Shown here: positions 1 to 9,700 of the stretch, piece after piece
Layout of the letters: each line of letters starts with the position of its first letter
Position numbering within the stretch: position 1 is the first letter of the stretch
Origin: JAPOXR01 sp965221815
Lineage (GTDB): Bacteria > Pseudomonadota > Alphaproteobacteria > Rhodobacterales > Rhodobacteraceae
NCBI GenBank assembly: GCA_965221815.1
Contig: OZ244915.1
Span: forward strand, 1 to 64,000
Direction: 5' to 3'
Length of the DNA stretch: 64,000 bases
Translations under genes and position numbers: made by a program
Notes under the pieces: model-generated
What the model was told of the DNA's origin: nothing
Database searches by the model: none
The model's input: the letters and a program-made list of their open reading frames with translations, nothing else

Positions 1-366
1 AACCTGTTGTTTGACGTGTTGTCAGATTATGGCTGGGGTATCGGACGGGCAGTTTTATGGTGGGTGGGTCACATCCTGGCCGGCGCTGGGATATTGACCC
101 TTTCAGCGAACTGTCCAAAGATGGTGTGGAGCCATCTGCCGATGGTGGCATGGAACAGTCTCCTGGTGAGTATATCGAACTCCCTCGCTTTCCTGCGTCT
201 GGGATACGAGGGTGGTAATTTATACGGCCCACACACGGCACTAGAGGAAGCTATCACACAGGCAACTTGGGTATTTGATTTCGTCGGAACTGTCCAGACC
301 ATCCTCGGTCCTATCTTGTTGTTCTTGGTGATCTTGACTCTGCGCAACCGTTTCCGATTAGGATGA
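1..366 (+). CDS. C-terminal end of an integral membrane protein (5' end outside window)
   Basis: The frame is open from base 1, so this is the 3' end of a gene that starts upstream; the TTG at position 7 is unlikely to be its start. The visible 121 codons contain two or three hydrophobic stretches: a GRAVLWWVGHILAGAG segment, a SLAFLRLG patch, and a final VGTVQTILGPILLFLVILTL helix followed by a basic tail (RNRFRLG). I associate this ending (a WW-rich helix, an 'SNSLAFLRLG' patch and a terminal 'QTILG...LLFLxxLTLRNRFRL' helix) with C-termini of pentapeptide-repeat membrane proteins of Rhodobacteraceae. That is recall, since no repeat region lies in the window. Function is unknown. Confidence 0.55.
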   Translation, partial: NLLFDVLSDYGWGIGRAVLWWVGHILAGAGILTLSANCPKMVWSHLPMVAWNSLLVSISNSLAFLRLGYEGGNLYGPHTALEEAITQATWVFDFVGTVQTILGPILLFLVILTLRNRFRLG

Positions 367-449
367 GTTTGACCAATGGATGTTAATTGGACGCTTGAAG
401 CGCGGCACAAGACAGTCTAACTTGCACGGTGAATGAGAGAGGGAACATC

Positions 450-710
450 ATGGAGTCGGCATCTCTTGCCCCGAACCTGATATGGATTGTCGTCTGGTTG
501 ACTGGATTGATCATCGGAACCGCTTTCACGCTCTTTCAATTGATGAAACGTTCGATCTCCGAGCTGAAGTCTGAAATTGGTGGGTTACGACAGGAAGTCA
601 GTGGTCTTGGAAATGATATCACCAGCCTGCGAGAACGGACATCAAGCCTGGAAGCCAAACTGCAAATCCTCACACCGATCATTCTCCCGCCGGAGATCAC
701 AAAAGAATGA
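450..710 (+). CDS. small membrane-anchored coiled-coil protein
   Basis: An 86-residue protein with one N-terminal transmembrane helix (about residues 8-32, LIWIVVWLTGLIIGTAF) followed by a heptad-rich segment (about 36-72, SISELKSEIGGLRQEV...LRERTSSLEAKL) predicted to form a coiled coil, then a short proline-rich tail. The ATG at 450 is chosen over an upstream in-frame GTG (429) because GAGAGG sits just upstream of it. Its stop overlaps the ATG of the next gene in an ATGA, so the two are probably translated together. The layout is that of small single-pass inner-membrane proteins, but no named family can be assigned. Confidence 0.6.
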   Translation: MESASLAPNLIWIVVWLTGLIIGTAFTLFQLMKRSISELKSEIGGLRQEVSGLGNDITSLRERTSSLEAKLQILTPIILPPEITKE

Positions 711-1045
711 GCGGGACTTATATCTGGCACGGTGAAGACGGGGCTCCGTATGAGTACCGAATCTATGATCTGAGCGCAACCTGGAACAATGTTCCCGGCA
801 ATTACATCTTTTCTAAGTGGGAAGGCAGTGCTTTAGAAGGGCAATGGGTGTCCCTGTATATTGGAGAGACGGACAGTTTCGAAGCCCGTTTGGTTCCATC
901 CCATGAACGTTGGTCTGCGGCTTTGCAAGAAGGTATGACGCATATCCATGCCCATACAGGCAGTACCGTTCACAAGACCCGACGTTACGAGGAGTGGAAT
1001 CTCATCAGGAAACATATGCCTGTCCTGAATCGCCGGAAATCCTGA
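707..1045 (+). CDS. GIY-YIG nuclease-like protein
   Basis: A 112-residue protein whose middle reads GNYIFSKWEG...WVSLYIGETDSFEARL followed by H, THIHAH, KTRRYEEWNLI and a C-terminal PVLN. The order GxYxF...LYIGET...RL...E..LI...LN matches the pattern of GIY-YIG-fold small proteins: the two beta-strand tyrosines, the arginine of the RL helix, and the acidic residue of the EExxLI helix. The GIY triplet itself is degenerate (GNYIF and LYI), so nuclease activity is uncertain. It overlaps the coiled-coil gene upstream by four bases (ATGA), suggesting one operon. The family assignment is by motif only. Confidence 0.55.
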   Translation: MSGTYIWHGEDGAPYEYRIYDLSATWNNVPGNYIFSKWEGSALEGQWVSLYIGETDSFEARLVPSHERWSAALQEGMTHIHAHTGSTVHKTRRYEEWNLIRKHMPVLNRRKS

Positions 1046-1323
1046 ACGCCGCTCCCAAAATGTTGAGGATCGATTTTGATGACGCGCGGTCGGTACGCCG
1101 GATATCGTTGCCGTGACGACCTTAGAATTGTGCAAAGATACCTCAATGATTGGTAGTACCCATTCACACAGAACCTCCGCATAACTCTCTGACAGTTTCC
1201 CGTAGTTGCGCTGGTGCGATATTGAGGCTTCACTGAATCGCCACCGGGTTGACGTGGTCTACGGTAGAGATTTTGCAATTATGGCCACCGCGTGATTATA
1301 GGGTCAGCTCAGGAGATTTTGTG

Positions 1324-1635
1324 ATGAAACAGAGCAAAAGACAGGCGAAGGAATATATGGGATTTGAGATAACGGATTTTGAAGATGGTGGATTGCACGC
1401 AGTCGTACAATTTATTGTAGATGGAACGGAGTATCAAAGAACCTGGTGTGTTGTTGGTGGAGCAAAATTTGTTCCAAGCGGCTATTGGATCGCAAACCGT
1501 TCTCGAGTGACGAGAAAGGCGGTCGGTATTTGGCTTGATAAATTAGCCACAGATGAGAGGGTTAAACTGAATAGGACCACGTTGGGTGAGATTTCGCACT
1601 TTCTTCACTCGGACGTCGAGGTTCAAATCAATTGA
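1324..1635 (+). CDS. hypothetical protein
   Basis: A 103-residue soluble protein starting MKQSKRQAKEYMGFEITDF. An AGGAG-like site lies about 10 bases upstream of the ATG; a GTG directly before it (1321) is an alternative. The first 65 residues look like a compact beta-rich module (alternating FEITDFEDGG, LHAVVQFIVDG, YQRTWCVVGG) and the C-terminal third is helical. No signal peptide, membrane segment or cysteine pair is seen. I do not recognise the family, and the neighbours give no functional hint. Confidence 0.5.
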   Translation: MKQSKRQAKEYMGFEITDFEDGGLHAVVQFIVDGTEYQRTWCVVGGAKFVPSGYWIANRSRVTRKAVGIWLDKLATDERVKLNRTTLGEISHFLHSDVEVQIN

Positions 1636-1705
1636 TGAGGCCACCGCAACCAAGCTGCATACCGCGTACTTCTTGCAAACAGTGAATGGCAGTCAGGTGA
1701 AACTG

Positions 1706-1805
1706 GGGGCTTATAAAGACCATTTGACAGAATACAACATGATGCGTTGTTATTGAAAGATTGGCGCAACAAAATGCGGTATGTCAATTCATCTTTATAA
1801 GCCCC
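1706..1805. repeat. 100-bp element with near-perfect terminal inverted repeats (MITE-like)
   Basis: GGGGCTTATAAAGA at 1706-1719 is repeated in perfect inverted orientation at 1792-1805, and the match continues imperfectly inward (about 20 of 23 positions, ending in the shared ATTGAC/GTCAAT). The roughly 55 bases between the arms carry no open frame. The size and palindromic ends fit a miniature inverted-repeat element derived from an insertion sequence, or a long hairpin at the 3' side of the upstream gene. No clear target duplication is visible. Confidence 0.5.
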
Positions 1806-2419
1806 TATATAATCCCCATTATGAGAGGTAGGAATCCCCTGTCCGTTGACGCGTTTCCAGCTTTGGGCACTCCTTTTTGAGTCGAGCATTCACAATCATT
1901 TTGTCGTCCATTTCTTTCTGGACCCATGTTTGGTCCGCGAAGAGACTCTCGGTAGCGATTTGGGTTCCCTGCCGGAGCTTCTCGGTTTCTGACATAGGTT
2001 GGCGTATTGCGAGGTGGAAGCTGGCGCGGCCGCCAATGAGTGCAAAAATGCATGAAATGGTCATCTCAGACGCCATGCGTGGGGTTGTGAGCTGTTTTCG
2101 ACGGCGCGGGTGTGAAGTCCTCTGATATCGCCTTTGCTGACCTGTTGGTTGGTCTGTCGGCCCGGTTGATTTGCAATCGATCAGTCAGATCATTGCAAAA
2201 CACCGCCACACGGATGGTGGCCCCATATGTTTCTGATCCGGGAATATAAGGGAGGAAGTTATCCACAGGGGCTTGTGCAGAAATTGTGAACAGGCTTCCC
2301 ATTGGAAGTGCATTTGGTATCTGTCGTTGCCTTTGCCTCGTATGGAATCATTCCTATAGCAAGTTTTACGTGGCTTTGCGGGCAATGGAGTATATGGCTT
2401 CGGTCTGAAGGAGGGCTCA
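1806..2419. other. 614-bp stretch without a convincing gene
   Basis: Two overlapping short minus-strand frames cross 1805-2076. One (1819-2076) begins MASEMTISCIFALIGG and would give 85 residues, but it has no clear ribosome-binding site, and neither frame has recognisable motifs. A lone perfect DnaA-box-like 9-mer lies at 2259-2267. The final bases hold the GGAGGG ribosome-binding site of the gene at 2420. Nothing else is seen. Confidence 0.4.
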
Positions 2420-3418
2420 ATGTCATCTATCGCGACAGTATTCGGCGGATCAGGATTTGTCGGTCGTTACATTGTGCAGAGACTGGCGAAAGCGGGCTGG
2501 CGCGTTCGCGTCGCTGTCAGACGTCCGAACGAGGCTATTTTTGTCAGGCCGTATGGCGTGCCCGGACAAGTCGAGCCGGTCTTTGCCAATATCCGCCACG
2601 ACTCCTCGGTTGCCGAATCGATTAATGGTGCAAAAGCGGTGATCAATTGTGTTGGCATCCTTGTGGAGAATCGGGCTCAGTCCTTTGATTCACTCCACTG
2701 CGATGCAGTCCGCAGAATTGCACAAATTGCATCAAGCGAAGGAGTGTCAAGACTGGTGCATATTTCGAGTATCGGTGCTGATGCGGCGAGCGAAAGCCGT
2801 TATGCAAGAACCAAGGGCGAAGGAGAATTGGCGCTCGCAGAGATGTTTTCTCGTTCCGTCATTTTGCGTCCTTCAATCATCTTCGGGCCCGAGGATCAGT
2901 TCTTCAACAGATTTTCGACCCTGGCTCGCCTGTCACCCATTGTTCCTGTCGTTTCCGGAAAATCACGATTTCAGCCGGTCTTTGTCGGCGATGTGTCATT
3001 GGCCGCATTATATGCTGTTGAAAATGATGACTTTTCCGGAATTTATGAATTGGGAGGCCCCGAAATTCTGTCCTTTCATGATTTGATGATCCGCATGCTT
3101 TCAGTCATTCGTCGACGCAGGTTAGTCCTTGATATTCCATTGCCGCTGGCCAGGTTGCAGGCAGGCGCATTTGATATTTTGCAGTTTGCAAGCGGGGGAT
3201 TGTTTACGAACAGGCTATTGACGCGAGATCAGATCAAACAGCTGGCCCGCGACAATATTGTGAGCGACGGCACCAAGTCTTTCAGTGATCTGAATATATC
3301 GCCGACTGCCATGGAATCAGTTCTGGAATCCTATCTCTATCGCTTTCGCCCGGCGGGTCAGTTTGCTGCCATTCATGAGTCTGCAGAGCTCTTTCAGAAC
3401 GATGGTCGAGGCGGATAG
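2420..3418 (+). CDS. NDUFA9-like NAD(P)-binding epimerase/dehydratase family protein
   Basis: A 332-residue atypical short-chain-dehydrogenase-fold protein. The dinucleotide site GGSGFVGRYI is at residues 9-18, and the strands AVINCVGI and LVHISSIGAD follow. The catalytic YxxxK region is YARTKGEGE, then RPSIIFGPEDQFFN. This pattern is that of the bacterial 'complex I NDUFA9 subunit family' proteins, relatives of the accessory respiratory subunit. GGAGGG lies 8 bases before the ATG. In Rhodobacterales as I recall them this gene stands next to uppP and gltD/gltB. Here those genes lie 19 kb away at 22567-29534, so the intervening block may be an insertion or rearrangement. Catalytic activity is not established for the family. 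Confidence 0.8.
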   Translation: MSSIATVFGGSGFVGRYIVQRLAKAGWRVRVAVRRPNEAIFVRPYGVPGQVEPVFANIRHDSSVAESINGAKAVINCVGILVENRAQSFDSLHCDAVRRIAQIASSEGVSRLVHISSIGADAASESRYARTKGEGELALAEMFSRSVILRPSIIFGPEDQFFNRFSTLARLSPIVPVVSGKSRFQPVFVGDVSLAALYAVENDDFSGIYELGGPEILSFHDLMIRMLSVIRRRRLVLDIPLPLARLQAGAFDILQFASGGLFTNRLLTRDQIKQLARDNIVSDGTKSFSDLNISPTAMESVLESYLYRFRPAGQFAAIHESAELFQNDGRGG

Positions 3419-3610
3419 CGCATCCTGATATGTGGCGCATGACATCCAGATCCAGGATCAGTTGAGATCCCTCTTGACAGAATTGGTTTGGTTGGGGCCG
3501 AGGGTTTTTGTCGAGACGACAAAAGCCGCAAACCAGAATTGAACACAGGCACATCCATCGCAATTTGTGGTTGATGTTGTGAGGACATCATATCGTCCTT
3601 GCAGGCGGAG

Positions 3611-3790
3611 ATGACAACACGCGACGCGTTGATTGAAGAGTTGTGCCAATGGGTTGCGTTTCAGTCTGTGCGTATCTCTGATCTTGTGGGGCGGCTGGGA
3701 CTCAACAACTGGAACAGCAGCAAGTCGTCATTGCGCGATGGATTCCAAAAAACCGCGTTGGGCTGCTGGTCAGGCGCGCAGGCGGGGTGA
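3611..3790 (+). pseudogene. IS66-family transposase (TnpC) N-terminal remnant
   Basis: The frame from about 3611 reads TRDALIEELCQW...RISDLVGRLGLNNWNSSKSSLRDGFQKTA. This mirrors the N-terminus of IS66 TnpC proteins, where a leucine-rich coiled coil (RIAELERRLG) runs into LNSSNSSKPPSSDG. The frame stops at 3790, where the family would have several hundred more residues, and the following 250 bases have no open transposase frame. No terminal repeats or orfA/orfB genes are visible. It is a decayed fragment; the family call rests on this one motif block. Confidence 0.55.
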
Positions 3791-4047
3791 TCAATCTGCC
3801 CATTCGTATGTGGGGGTCAGAAGGCTTTCAAAGCCCGGCTGTCTTCGCGACACTCAACGCCTCAGAACAGGCATGGCATATGCTCAAGGTCCAGCAAAAA
3901 TCATCGGTGACTTCCGAGGCCAAACACGGTTTCGTGCACCATGCCATCATCGAATCCGTGCGCGATATGGTCAGAAACAGGGATGGAACCGGCTGCAAAT
4001 ATTGCACACTGACCTGGATGAGCTCACTGCACGGCATTTGACTCCCG
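3791..4047. other. short stretch without a convincing gene
   Basis: Between the IS66 remnant and the end of the minus-strand secreted protein. Two short plus-strand frames cross it, neither with a ribosome-binding site or known motif. It may be further decayed insertion-sequence DNA. Confidence 0.35.
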
Positions 4048-4365
4048 TTAATGCGCCCGCCCTTTCTTCTTCGCGGCATCTCCAAAACTGATCATGATTG
4101 AGAAAGTGCTCTTCGGAGAGACTTTCGATCCATCATAGACAAGTCCCATCGATGCCTCTCCCCCAATATGCACGAAGTTTCCAGACTGCTGAAACGGCTT
4201 TTTGGTATCCTGGGGGCAAAAATGACCATCGCCAACGTGGCTGAAACAAGGATCGGTATGCGTGGGCGTCACACCGAATTCGTGGCTGTCCTTCATGTCG
4301 ACGTCTGCCAGCGCAGGTGCCGCCGCAAAAACTGTCAGCACAACAAATGCAATGAGCAATTTCAT
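4048..4365 (-). CDS. small secreted periplasmic protein, unknown function
   Basis: A 105-residue protein with a clean signal peptide, MKLLIAFVVLTVFAAAPALA, and an AxA cleavage site before DVDMKDS. The mature part of about 85 residues is rich in histidine, aspartate and glycine. It has two cysteines 12 residues apart (PCFSHVGDGHFCPQD), which could form a disulfide or bind metal, and it ends in a basic KKKGRAH tail. The frame stays open for another 66 codons upstream, but the signal peptide sets the start at 4365. I do not recognise the family. It is transcribed away from hipBA and may be monocistronic. Confidence 0.6.
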   Translation of the reverse strand: MKLLIAFVVLTVFAAAPALADVDMKDSHEFGVTPTHTDPCFSHVGDGHFCPQDTKKPFQQSGNFVHIGGEASMGLVYDGSKVSPKSTFSIMISFGDAAKKKGRAH

Positions 4366-4959
4366 TTCAGTCCCAAGATGATCGGTACTGGGACTGCACA
4401 AATTAAGAGAATGTCGTTGAATTGTCCAACGCGGCATGTGGATCAGACTCATCCCACAATGTATCGTCAGACCAGCCTTGGTTGAGTCGGATACCAATGC
4501 CGGGATTCTACGTCTCATGTGAACTTGACACAGTTTACCGGTACCCGGATGATGTTTGCTCATGCCGCAGAAGAGCAGCTTTCAAATCGCCCCATTTTCT
4601 GCCACATCCTCCGGTGATCGCTGGAAGAGTAGAGCTAGGATGAGCAGTATCAGCCGACAGTGATCATCAGGACCTGACACAGAACGGTTTTTGATACAAA
4701 GAGCACAGGGCGCATCGTGTTTCTGTATTCATCGCATCGTGACATATGCCTGCGACAGGAAATTCTTTTGAATTTTTCACGCCTTTGCCTTGAATCTCGG
4801 GTAACGCAATAGGAAAAATATAGACATTTCAACCGGACATTGAGGGTTTGCGGTCCTTTATACGACGGGCTGACCGTCAGTTCAGCAACATTCTTTGTCG
4901 AACGATAGAGGAGCAGCAAGTTCCCTTCCTGTTGTGCCTCGTATTGGTCCCAAACTGGT
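4366..4959. other. 594-bp intergenic stretch
   Basis: Lies upstream of the secreted-protein gene and downstream of hipA. Longer minus-strand frames here are out-of-frame continuations of the hipA end. No repeats, RNA gene or convincing small gene is seen; it should hold the promoter of the secreted protein. Confidence 0.35.
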
Positions 4960-6195
4960 TTACGCGGGCCGCACGGAGGCCAGCCTTTGGGAAATCTCGT
5001 TGATACGCGCTGATGGAATATTGTGCGTTTCGGCGAAACAGGGCCAATTTCTGACGACCTGATCCACGTCCTCGATGGTTTCATCTATGCGATGCCGCTT
5101 GATTCCAGCGCCAATTCCCACGGCGACCATATCTTCCCGCGTGGGATTTCGACCATTGCCGTTGATGCTCAAATTGTGCTCGCCCCCGGGACCATCAGAA
5201 AAGCTCAGATCATAGGCTGGACTGAGCCGCCAAATGCCATTCTGGTCCATGAGAAACGCATGGTTCTTGATATGGTCGTCGCGGTTATGCGCCATAACGT
5301 TAAAGACCATACGACGGAACATTTCTTCAACATCACCGCGGTGATTGGTCATGAATTCGGTCAGTTGCAGCAAGGCCTCATAATCGATGACTGGCGTCGT
5401 GAAATCGGCGTTCAGGATGCCAGCAACTGTATGCATATGAAGCCTTTGACCGTCACCGGGCCAGTCGAATCGGCGTGCGGCGAAAAAATCCTCACCCTGC
5501 TGCGTCGACAATAGACGTGTCTCCGGCATTCTGATTCCAGCCGCCCGCGCCATTTCAGCATAGGCTTGTTCTTCGCGTGGCGCACTGACGGAATCAACCG
5601 AGGAACGAAACTTGACCAGAAAATGCACGTAGCCTGTCGTTGCTCTGGCGCGATAATCCCGCAACATTCCAGTTTCAGGATTTAACAGGGTGACGAACTT
5701 CGGTCGTGCCCCTGCTGAACCACCGCTCCCGGCGCGCAGACGGTGCAGGTCGTCGACAGAAACGTCTCCCTCAATATGTCTGACGGCTTCGGCAAACCAG
5801 TCCAGGTCAATCCCTGCCCCGTCAGCCAACTCTTGCTCAGGTTGATAGCTCAGCGCGCCCATGCCGTACTGCCCGACAATTGCAAGGCGTTCAATCGGTG
5901 TCAGTTCATGCAGTTTGTGTCCCCGACGCACCAGTTCGCGGTCGACCAGCAACTTGCCCCAACCATCAGGGAGCGAGTCAGCCAGCAGACCGGGCAACCC
6001 CTCGAAAGGAGAGTGTTGGCCAAAGTGCAGGCCGCGCCATGAAGTGATCGAATAGGGAGAAAGAGGCAAAGGGCTGGCGATAAAGCCCGAATCCCATTCA
6101 ATGGCGGCGACACGGCGAGCCGACACCCATGCGACCTGTCCCACGGCGCGCTTGTGACCATCAAAATCGAGTTCAATATTGAGCCGCCGGACCAT
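4960..6195 (-). CDS. hipA: HipA-family serine/threonine kinase toxin
   Basis: A 411-residue HipA protein. In the family it phosphorylates translation-linked targets such as glutamyl-tRNA synthetase and slows growth, and it is held in check by HipB. The glycine-rich loop SGGSAGARPK is at about 157-166 (family GSSPGGARPK). The catalytic segment is HNRDDHIKN (303-311), with the usual N..DDH..N arrangement, and the metal-binding YDL is at 328-330. All core kinase residues seem intact, so the toxin is probably active. Its ATG overlaps the hipB stop (TGATG), consistent with HipB made first and translational coupling. The order hipB-hipA on the minus strand is canonical. Confidence 0.9.
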   Translation of the reverse strand: MVRRLNIELDFDGHKRAVGQVAWVSARRVAAIEWDSGFIASPLPLSPYSITSWRGLHFGQHSPFEGLPGLLADSLPDGWGKLLVDRELVRRGHKLHELTPIERLAIVGQYGMGALSYQPEQELADGAGIDLDWFAEAVRHIEGDVSVDDLHRLRAGSGGSAGARPKFVTLLNPETGMLRDYRARATTGYVHFLVKFRSSVDSVSAPREEQAYAEMARAAGIRMPETRLLSTQQGEDFFAARRFDWPGDGQRLHMHTVAGILNADFTTPVIDYEALLQLTEFMTNHRGDVEEMFRRMVFNVMAHNRDDHIKNHAFLMDQNGIWRLSPAYDLSFSDGPGGEHNLSINGNGRNPTREDMVAVGIGAGIKRHRIDETIEDVDQVVRNWPCFAETHNIPSARINEISQRLASVRPA

Positions 6196-6518
6196 CAGAA
6201 TCTCTTTCCACGTGCGCGTTGGCGCTGGCGGTCGACAATGTCCAGTTGATCCAGAGAGGTGGCAGGCGGTTTGGGGAACAAATCTTCAAACGTCTCGAGT
6301 GTATCGAGGGCACCGGCAATCGCCAGAATGGCCGACAATGAGACCTCGCCGCTTTGTTCGAACCTCTTGAGTGTGGACAACGGCACGCCGGATTTTTCGG
6401 CCAGGTCCTTTTGGGTCATGTTGTGGGCAAGGCGCAGACTGCGTGCCGACTGACGAACCTTTTCCTGCGTTTGCTGTGGCGTCATGCGTTCAAACTTAAA
6501 GGTCATCATATTAGTCAT
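6195..6518 (-). CDS. hipB: HipB-type XRE antitoxin
   Basis: A 107-residue DNA-binding antitoxin. The helix-turn-helix covers about residues 23-80: RQSARSLRLAHNMTQKDLAEKSGVPLSTLKRFEQSGEVSLSAILAIAGAL. The basic C-terminal tail (RQRQRARGKRF) is typical of HipB proteins that reach into HipA. Alternative methionines near the start (MTNMM) make the exact N-terminus uncertain by a few residues. It is first in the hipBA operon and should autorepress it through the promoter directly upstream. Confidence 0.85.
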   Translation of the reverse strand: MTNMMTFKFERMTPQQTQEKVRQSARSLRLAHNMTQKDLAEKSGVPLSTLKRFEQSGEVSLSAILAIAGALDTLETFEDLFPKPPATSLDQLDIVDRQRQRARGKRF

Positions 6519-6533
6519 TATTCCACATGAAAG

Positions 6534-6568
6534 TGTTAAAAGTTAATATATAGATCATTAATTGTCAA
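6534..6568 (-). promoter_or_regulatory. probable hipBA promoter
   Basis: On the minus strand a perfect -35 TTGACA (complement of 6563-6568) is followed after 17 bases by TAACTT (complement of 6540-6545) as a weak -10. This would start transcription about 15 bases before the hipB ATG. The surroundings are markedly AT-rich compared with the neighbouring genes. A HipB operator probably overlaps it, but I see no clear palindrome. Confidence 0.4.
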
Positions 6569-6770
6569 AAAACATGTCATTGTCCTGTTGTCGCCCTTGC
6601 GGTTTATGGATCCGTGACCATCGTTTTGAAGATTGCTGTTTTGCTCTGCGCGGGGTTCGGGTGCTGATGACAAATGTCGAGATGCAGTACGTGATGATCC
6701 CATTATTGGGACACAGGTGCAGAGGTGGTATCGGTGGCGGTCCGATAGCGCAGTTCCAGATTGGCAGGAT

Positions 6771-9700
6771 TCAGGCGTCGTATTCGAGCAGGAGATCCTT
6801 GGCATCAATTTGTGTGCCGATGTCCACATGTACAGCGCGTATTGTTGCGTCGCGCTCGGCATGGATTCCCGTCTCCATTTTCATGGCTTCAATCGTCAGG
6901 AGCAGATCGCCTCTCTTGACCTTCATTCCGGGTTGCACGGGCCTGGAAGCGATGAGACCGGGCATCGGAGCACCGATATGATCCGGATTGTCGGGATCGG
7001 CCTTCGGCTTTGCCGCGACCAGTGCCTTGACTTTCCTGTTGGCCACCCGAATGACACGTGGTTGGCCGTTGAGTTCAAAGAAGACACGCGCTGTGCCGCT
7101 GTCATCAGTTTCACCGATCGCTTGGCAGACGATTTCGAGCGTTTTTCCGGGGTCCATTTCCGCCGAGATCTGTTCCCCGGGCTCCATTCCGTAAAAGAAG
7201 GTTGAAGTTGGCAGGGAACGCACGGGTCCATAGACTCGGCGACGTCCCATATAATCGAGGAAGACCTTGGGATACATCAGGTATCCGAGCAGGTCCTCAT
7301 CATCGACGGGTTTGCCTTCCAATTGTTCGACAAGCCAGGTCCGGGTTTCTTCGAAATTGACTGCAGGGGCGTCCAGACTCGGGCGGTGCGTGACGGGCGC
7401 TTCGCCCTTGAGAGCCTTGCTCGCAATGGTTTCAGGGAATCCACCCGGTGGCTGTCCGAGAGCACCCCGCATCATATCCACCACGCTTTCAGGGAAAGCG
7501 ACTTCGACTGCCGGGTCTTCCACCTGGCTTCGGGTCAAATCCTGGCTGACCATTGCGAGTGCCATGTCGCCAACGACCTTTGAGGAGGGTGTGACCTTGA
7601 CAATATCGCCGAACATCCGGTTCACGTCCGCGTAGGCTTGGGCAACTTCGTGCCAGCGATCTTCCAGCCCCAACGAACGTGCCTGCGTTTTCAGATTGGT
7701 GAACTGACCGCCTGGCATTTCGTGAAGATAGACTTCTGACGACGGTGACTGCAGCCCGGATTCAAAGACAGAATAGAGTTGCCTGACATCTTCCCAATAG
7801 TCGTTGATACCGCGTACCGACTCGATACTCAGCCCGGTGTCCCTTGGTGTGTGGCGAAGGGATTCAATAATTGTGCCGATCGGTGCCTGGCTTGTATTTC
7901 CGGACAGAGCATCCATTGCGCAATCCACGGCATCAACCCCTTCGTCTGATGCCGCCAGGATGGTGGCGCAAGCTGCACCGGCTGTATCGTGGGTATGCAG
8001 GTGGATGGGGAGTTCGATTTCCTGCTTCAATGTCCGGATCAGCACCCGTGCGGCGGCTGGTTTGAGAATACCGGCCATGTCCTTGATGCCCAGAATATGC
8101 GCCCCGGCGTCACGCAGCTCCTTGGCGGTTCGAACATAATATTTGAGATCGTATTTTGCCCGATCAGGATCCAGGATATCGCCGGTGTAGCAAACAGCGG
8201 CTTCACAGATACGATTTTCCTGTCCCACCGCCTCAATCGCCACGCGCATGTTTTCGACCCAGTTCAGACTGTCAAAGATGCGAAAAATATCGATGTGATG
8301 TGCGGCAACGCGCACAAATTCCTTCACAACATTGTCAGGATAGTTGGTGTAACCGACGCCGTTGGCGCCCCGTAGCAGCATCTGAGTCAGCAAATTCGGC
8401 ATGGCTTTGCGGATATCGCGAAGACGCTGCCAGGGACATTCCTGCAGAAATCGATATGCGACATCAAAAGTTGCGCCGCCCCAGCATTCAACCGAAAACA
8501 GACCCGGTAAATTGGTGGCATATGCCGGGGCCACTTTGGCCATGTCGATGGAGCGCATGCGTGTCGCGAGCAGCGACTGGTGTGCATCGCGCATCGTGGT
8601 GTCGGTAATCAGCAGAGCGTCCTGCGCCAACATCCATTCGGCAACTGACTGAGCCCCGTCGCGATCGAGCTTCTGTTTGAGCCCGCCATCCAGGTCTCTG
8701 ATCTGTGACGGGGGCGGTGCCGGGTTTGTGTGGTTGGAAGGGCGCGGGTGGTCGATGGTTTCTGGATGACCGTTGACCGTGATATCGGCAATATAGGTGA
8801 GGACCTTGGTTCCACGGTCACGACGTGGCGGAAAACTGAATAATTCAGGTGTGCTGTCGATGAAGTCAGTGGTGCATCTGTCCGACTGGAACTCCGGATG
8901 TTTCAACAGATTTTCGACAAAGGCGATATTGGTCGATACGCCGCGGATGCGGAATTCCCGGAGCGCCCGATCCATCCGTGCAATTGCCATTTCTTTGGTC
9001 GGGGCCCAGGCGGTCAACTTGGTCAGCAGAGAGTCATAGTGGCGGGTGATGATGCCGCCGGTATAGGCGGTCCCTCCATCGAGTCGGATTCCCATGCCCG
9101 TGGCTTCGCGATAGGCTGTGAGGCGACCATAGTCGGGGGTAAAATTATTTTGCGGATCTTCCGTGGTAATTCGTGTCTGGAGTGCGTGTCCATGCAGTTT
9201 GACATCGTCCTGACGACGTTTACCCAACGCGTCTTCAACTTTCTGGCCTTCGGCAATCCGGATTTGTGCCTGAACGATATCAATTCCTGTCACCTGTTCA
9301 GTGACCGTATGCTCAACCTGGATTCTTGGATTCACTTCGATGAAAAAGAAGCCACCGGTGTCCATATCCATGAGGAATTCGACCGTACCGGCACATTCGT
9401 AGTTCACATGCCGGCAGATTTGCAGCGCATAGTTGCAGACTTCATTGCGCTCGGCATCAGAAAGGTAAGGGGCGGGTGCGCGTTCGACGATCTTCTGGTT
9501 GCGACGCTGCACCGTGCAGTCGCGCTCAAACAGATGGAACATGCCGCCTGACTTGTCTCCGACGATCTGCACTTCGACATGGCGTGCACGGGTGATCATT
9601 TTTTCGAGGAAGCCCTCACCGTTGCCGAAGGCGGCCTCGGCTTCACGCCGTCCCTCGAGGATTTTCGCTTCCAACTCATCAGGATGATGGATGGGTCGCA

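Noticed and set aside
2259..2267. Perfect DnaA box TTATCCACA, hint of a replication origin
   Set aside because: A single box without clustered neighbours, AT-rich unwinding region or origin-linked genes; one such 9-mer is expected by chance in a window of this size.
8898..9551. 217-codon plus-strand frame within pyc
   Set aside because: Overlaps a well-conserved biotin carboxylase domain on the other strand and has no features of its own.
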